From positions 434,001-498,000 of the forward strand of contig JAGQDJ010000001.1 of assembly GCA_022885665.1 (NCBI GenBank): DNA of 64,000 bases, read 5' to 3'. The notes beneath the pieces were generated by a model. That model was not told where the DNA came from and did not search any database. It saw only the letters and a list, made by a program, of their open reading frames with translations. Shown here in pieces: positions 59,569-64,000 of the stretch. The position numbers were made by a program, and so were the translations under genes. This DNA comes from Triops longicaudatus (Eukaryota > Arthropoda > Branchiopoda > Notostraca > Triopsidae). How positions within the stretch are numbered: the stretch's first letter is position 1; each line of letters opens with the position of its first letter.

Positions 59569-62052
59569 TCTATGCCTTCCTGAAAAGTGTACATGTTTTT
59601 TTTTTGTCATGGAAGTAATTTTATGCCTGTCGAAGCTACCCTAAAAATTGGGACCGGTATTTCTGCGACGAAAATAAGAAGAAAAATGTAGGAGCAGAGA
59701 AAAGTTTCTTCTCCCTCGAGTTCCGGCGGAAGCTACCCCCATCGACGGAAATTTTCCAACGAAGAGGCTGGCCTCCCCATCAAAAAGGCTTCTTTATAGA
59801 GCAACTTGGGAGGTTTTCGACGAAATTTTGCTGTTATTTTATTTCCTCTTCCTCCCTAGTACTTTTGCTTAGCGAATTTCTACCATGGAGTAAAGATAGA
59901 AAGAGCAGCAGAACAGAGAGAAAAAAGTACGCGTTAGTATTCGGCGTGGAATGTCCCAGATTATTGTGAGTATTTGACCCAAGTTACGGGCACGTCAACG
60001 CGATTATGTAGCTCATAAAGAGGAAGATTTGTTCTCCTTTTTTGCTTTGCTGGTCCTTCCGGCTTATACTGCTCTACCCTGAAGCAAGATTGCTGTGCTT
60101 TTCATCCCAGAGTCGAGTCGTCCTTCTTACCTTGTCAAGTTGGCCCTTGTGCCTTGTCTTTTGCTTAATGGTTATAACCTGCAAGGGATCGTATAGTTCC
60201 CGTCGATTGTCGATGCAACGTGTCAAGGATCCTTTCTTTTTTTTCTCCACCCTTTTCCACCACAACTTATTTGAGAGCCTGCATCTATGCAGAGATAGTA
60301 ATAGACTAGCAGAATAACAGATTTTTTTTAAAAAGAAAAATCCTTACCAGAAGAAAAATATAGCGTGTCACTCACATGAGTTAGCGCCTGAGTAGCAGCG
60401 TTGCCGAGGAGGCTAACGTTCGAAAACTCCTTAGAAAAATAAAAAAAAGAAAACAACATGAAAAATTGTGTGATGTGTTGTATTTCTTAAGAAAGAAAAA
60501 GCGCCGTGGAAAAAAAAACAAGGGCTGAAAAGAAAGAGTTTGAAGGCAAAGAGCTGAGCAAGAGTAAAGTGGTCTGGCTCATAAATTTGTGGACTGGAAA
60601 ATCCAGGAAGTGCATCTCTGCCTTCGGCCCAAAGCGTCAGCCCATCACTGCAACTTTTAGTATCGTTTTGCTACTTAACAGCGAGGAGGAAGGGGAAGAG
60701 GCGGGATTTCAAGCAGGACGGGAGCACAAGGGCGATTCCGGGGAATATGCTGGCGGAGTTTTGAATGGGGAGAACACCCATGGAGTTTCCATTTAGTGTG
60801 CAAGACGTATTTAAACCCTAAGCTAATTGTTATAATGGCGTACTCGAGGGGAGACTCCGGGATGAGAATCATTGGGAAGAACTCAAATTCCCCTGGCATT
60901 TCCAATTGCTTTAGCCCTCCCCAACAAGCTGGGGATTATGAACTTTACTCCCTTTCGGAAGTTGTTAGTCTTTTTGAAAGAAGCAGTTGGTATGTAAAGG
61001 TAGACTCGAAGTCACCTACTAAGCGGTGTTATACCTGCAGTAAAGTTTGAAAATGTTCAAAAGCTGTTGAAACAGACTTGTAAGCAAAGTTGGAACCAAG
61101 CACGGTTTACTACCTTGTAGGCGATTTGGCTACTTTACTGGAGGGGGTTGATTGTATCTCGCACGACCAACTATGCTGACGGGCAGGAATAAGCAGAGAC
61201 ATCACAGCCGCTAAACAAGAGAATGGGAATGGAGCAAGTTGGAAGTTTGATCCTTTTAGCTGATCAGACTGGAAGTAGCATACACGATGGGCGAATGTAA
61301 GATGTTCGCGTTGCTTTTTGCACTTGTATGTGTGGTAGTCGAAGAATAAGAAAGTGTTGTTTCACAAACAAGTTGTTTTATGGCTTAAAACAGCTCTATG
61401 AGCCTAGTAATGTTACAGCAATGGGACACGTTGGAATGGCAAGTGCCCTTTCTATAGACTCGTAACACTTGTGTACGCCTTATTTAGCAAGTGATAGTAA
61501 TCTAACGAGGAAGTCAGAGCAAGATGTAAGTAAACGAATGTCCGTATTAACAAGTAGCTAAAATATAAACTAGGGTCCTAAATGGGTGCAATCTACGAAA
61601 TAAAACTGAAAACTAGCAGGAAGGGAAAGAACCATAAATACACTACCGTTCGTTGGCTGGGCCGTTTGTAAGATTACTGCCGCTCTTTACTCGCGCTGTG
61701 CGTTAAAACATAACTCAACATAATAAAAATGGAAAGTTTGTTAAGTGATTCTGAGAGCGAATTGTGACTTTAGAAAGCCCTTCGCCTTGAAACTGTAGAG
61801 CCCTTTTACTTGTGTGGACTCTGAATACTTCGTTTCGGTATGCACTTTCTTTATTGCACGTAGTTTTGAAGTTCACCAACGGGTGACGTAACGTACTTTT
61901 CTATATAATTTCTAGTTGGATCGACCTGCGTGTAGCTGGATGCCCGCGTTGTAGTTCGCCCATACCTTAATTGTCACTCCCTATTGAGCACACATACGTT
62001 ACACTGTCATTCCCAAACCGTACATTGTTAAAACGGGTACTAGAATCGGTAT

Positions 62053-63289
62053 TTACAAAATTTCAGAAATTGGTATTTAAAAATTCCACAATTAGCATTT
62101 TCAAAATTGGTAAACTATCCCAAAAGATGGTTTGCTTCTCTCAGCAATAGGGCAACCAGTTCTCATAACTGGTAGCATAAGCACAAAGGCGACGATCTCA
62201 CTTTTATTATCAGTACCTTTCCCAAAAATAACGTAGACTTTCGCAAGAATGGGTAGTTCCTATTGCTAAGAACTGGTATTTACATGTAATGCCAATAGCA
62301 TGTACGTGTTCCGTCAAGGGGAGACAAAGAAGGCTGGGGGACGACAGTGTTTCGTTGTTACTAGTAGGGCAAGTTATAAGGACTGCTCAGCTTATTGCAG
62401 CTAATAAATTAAAATACTGCGTGTGTAAATTGTCCATAAACTAACCTATGTGTGCAAATGGTCGTGTGATTGTTTGTTAAAACTAAAGAAGAAGCTGATG
62501 CTTTACGGATACTTTGTTGACAACATGACGTGTGCCAAAGGCTTTGAACTTACCATAATCTTTCGTCAAGAAAGATGACTTGACATGGAAGGTTACGCTT
62601 TGAAGAAAACAGGATCCATAAAAATTAAATCTTGTGCCATTTGAATAGTGAAAGAAAAACTCGAAGTGAATTGTGTTAAATGTTGATTTTTGCATATATG
62701 TGTGTATTTTGTGCTTTTATTTTCCTGTTGTGTTCAGTTTACAGTACGTGGACGACATGTATGACAGTGACTTAAGAACTTTGTACGATGCGTTTGTACG
62801 TATTGTGACTTCAAATAACTTGACGTTTGTTTTTAACTCACGTTCTGGACTCCTTTCACTTCGAATGATTGAATTGTCTTTTCTTACATGTTACCTAGTG
62901 CATTGATTGTATTTCGCATTGCATTATATTTTGACTTGCGTACAATTTCAGTGTTATTGTATTTTACCTTGAAGTTGACCAGGTTATGAATACAAATGTA
63001 ACAAAGTAATATTCTGCTTCAAAGATATAGGAAGTATACTTTTAGGAGAAATATTTTTTTAAGATACTTGTATTTCGAAATTAGCTATTTAACTATACTT
63101 ACGTTTCGTAATTTAGTCTTCTTAAAGGAAGAATTGTAAATACTAGTTAATGGTGCTGCTAGCCTGAATTCTGGATTAAATGCTACCGATTTGGAGATTT
63201 CGTAAATACCAGTTTCTGAGGGTTGCGTATACCGTTTTTAGCATGGAAGCCCACAGAATTGTTTTCTTGTATGTAAAAAAAACCGGCTC
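62053..63289 (-). repeat. Dispersed 1.24 kb repeat, copy B (inverted)
   Basis: Reverse-complement partner of 14571-15810. It carries extra degenerate units of aattggtattta(a/c)aaa at its left edge (62053-62120). Similarity stops outside the stated limits: the flanks of the two copies do not match, so the pair is a dispersed repeat and not a large inverted duplication. No intact protein shared with copy A. Confidence 0.85.
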
Positions 63290-64000
63290 TGGCTCCTCCC
63301 ACCCAACTCGAAAATAAAAGATTGAGACTTCTCTTACACTGTACCCCAAACGTGGATAGCCTAATATCGTCTTTATTGGAATAACTTAGAAAACATCTTT
63401 CAAGTTCAGCGCTGGTTTTTGTGAAGATTCAACTTTATTCATTATAATGCCCTACAGAGTACGAGTTGTGTGCGTAAAGTGACGTTAAATAAAAGAAATT
63501 CAGATAAATAAAACGTTGAGAAATGAACCGGAAACCTTTCTCCAGACATGCAAGAAACGAAAGTGTAGTCACGGTTGACTTCCTAAAATTTCGGCAATAG
63601 TGAATATATTTTTACTTCTCTGGCTTGGTTACTTTTCCCTCCAAAGTAGGAAACTTACGCCAGGAAAAGAAACTATAACTGAATAACAAATATCTTTTTT
63701 TCTAACTTTGATAGAAATGGTATGTTATTTGAAATATTTATGGTTTCTCCCTCATTTGCTATTCGATTTCGAATATATCTCCTTTCAACATAAGTTTGAG
63801 ACGATGGGCAATTTTTTGCAAATTTTCCTTTCCCTCTTGCTGTTCCAGTGAAAAGAAAGGCACTGGATCACAGACGCAGTGTTACATGTGAGTGCTTATG
63901 CCTGTTTTCTGTTTTTGGGAAAAGTCTCCATGGGCGCAGCACACTGGTCTATATAAACACGGCAGCCTTTAGTTACCTGTGAAAAATCAATAATGCTCTT
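63290..64000. other. Right end of window, nothing recognised
   Basis: AT-rich, non-coding in appearance, with no family-level match in any open frame. Confidence 0.5.

Larger units (their letters stand above)
46562..62052. other. 15.5 kb without a recognised gene
   Basis: Only short open frames, none with a family I recognise. Much of it from about 47.8 kb is purine- and G-rich on the plus strand: bases 55561-55620 have 21 G and 6 C. It holds a (CT)n tract (48106-48124), a G-rich stretch (47876-47895), a (CA)n tract (51534-51552) and a 19-bp tandem pair (59531-59568). It could be intergenic or intronic to an unseen minus-strand gene. Confidence 0.5.

Noticed and set aside
62673..62906. 77-codon open frame in repeat copy B
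   Set aside because: The corresponding frame in copy A is disrupted by indels and a different end, and no domain is visible, so coding is not supported.
14400..63450. Large inverted duplication joining the left and right parts of the window
   Set aside because: Similarity between the two inverted copies stops at about 14571/15810 and 62053/63289; the flanking DNA on both sides does not match.
1..64000. tRNA, rRNA genes and CRISPR arrays
   Set aside because: No convincing box A/box B pair, rRNA segment or spaced direct-repeat array was seen on reading; a covariance-model search would be needed to exclude small RNAs fully.

Overview
The window is nuclear DNA of a eukaryote, almost certainly an arthropod. 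It is AT-rich and carries spliced genes with consensus GT-AG introns. The main gene is the arthropod alpha6/alpha7 class of nicotinic acetylcholine receptor. Exon phases, exon sizes (45, 110 and 87 nt) and the tandem copies of the TM2 exon are the features known from insect alpha6 genes. I cannot name a species; a non-insect arthropod such as a mite, tick or crustacean is possible but not shown.

Layout: (1) 869-34444, plus strand: a nicotinic acetylcholine receptor alpha subunit in 12 coding positions. The signal-peptide exon is followed by a 22.5 kb first intron, and exon 8 is present in two alternative copies (8a, 8b). The spliced product is 547 residues. (2) 38137-42408, plus strand: a DEG/ENaC (pickpocket/degenerin-type) sodium channel subunit in 12 exons, including a 20-nt microexon. 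The model gives about 690 residues, with a polyadenylation signal after the stop. (3) 43445-44655, minus strand: a 5'-truncated non-LTR retrotransposon carrying RNase H and a C-terminal Cys/His motif. It is broken by an assembly artefact (one N between two copies of a 61-bp overlap) and flanked by a probable target-site duplication. (4) 45456-46561, plus strand: a two-exon gene for mitochondrial ribosomal protein bL27m. (5) 46562-64000: no gene recognised. It is G-rich on the plus strand, the opposite of the nAChR introns.

A 1.24 kb dispersed repeat occurs twice in inverted orientation, inside nAChR intron 1 (14571-15810) and near the right end (62053-63289). Other structure includes a perfect 24-bp hairpin in nAChR intron 9, a degenerate 0.3 kb tandem repeat in intron 1, several microsatellites, and a 31-A run between the pyrimidine tract and the splice acceptor of nAChR exon 2.

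The two channel genes are adjacent and co-directional, about 3.7 kb apart (stop to first modelled codon). Both products would be neuronal or sensory cation channels, but nothing here shows that they work together. The most unusual point is exon 8a. It would place lysine at the pore-lining 6' position of TM2, where exon 8b has threonine, so alternative splicing would change the charge of the pore.
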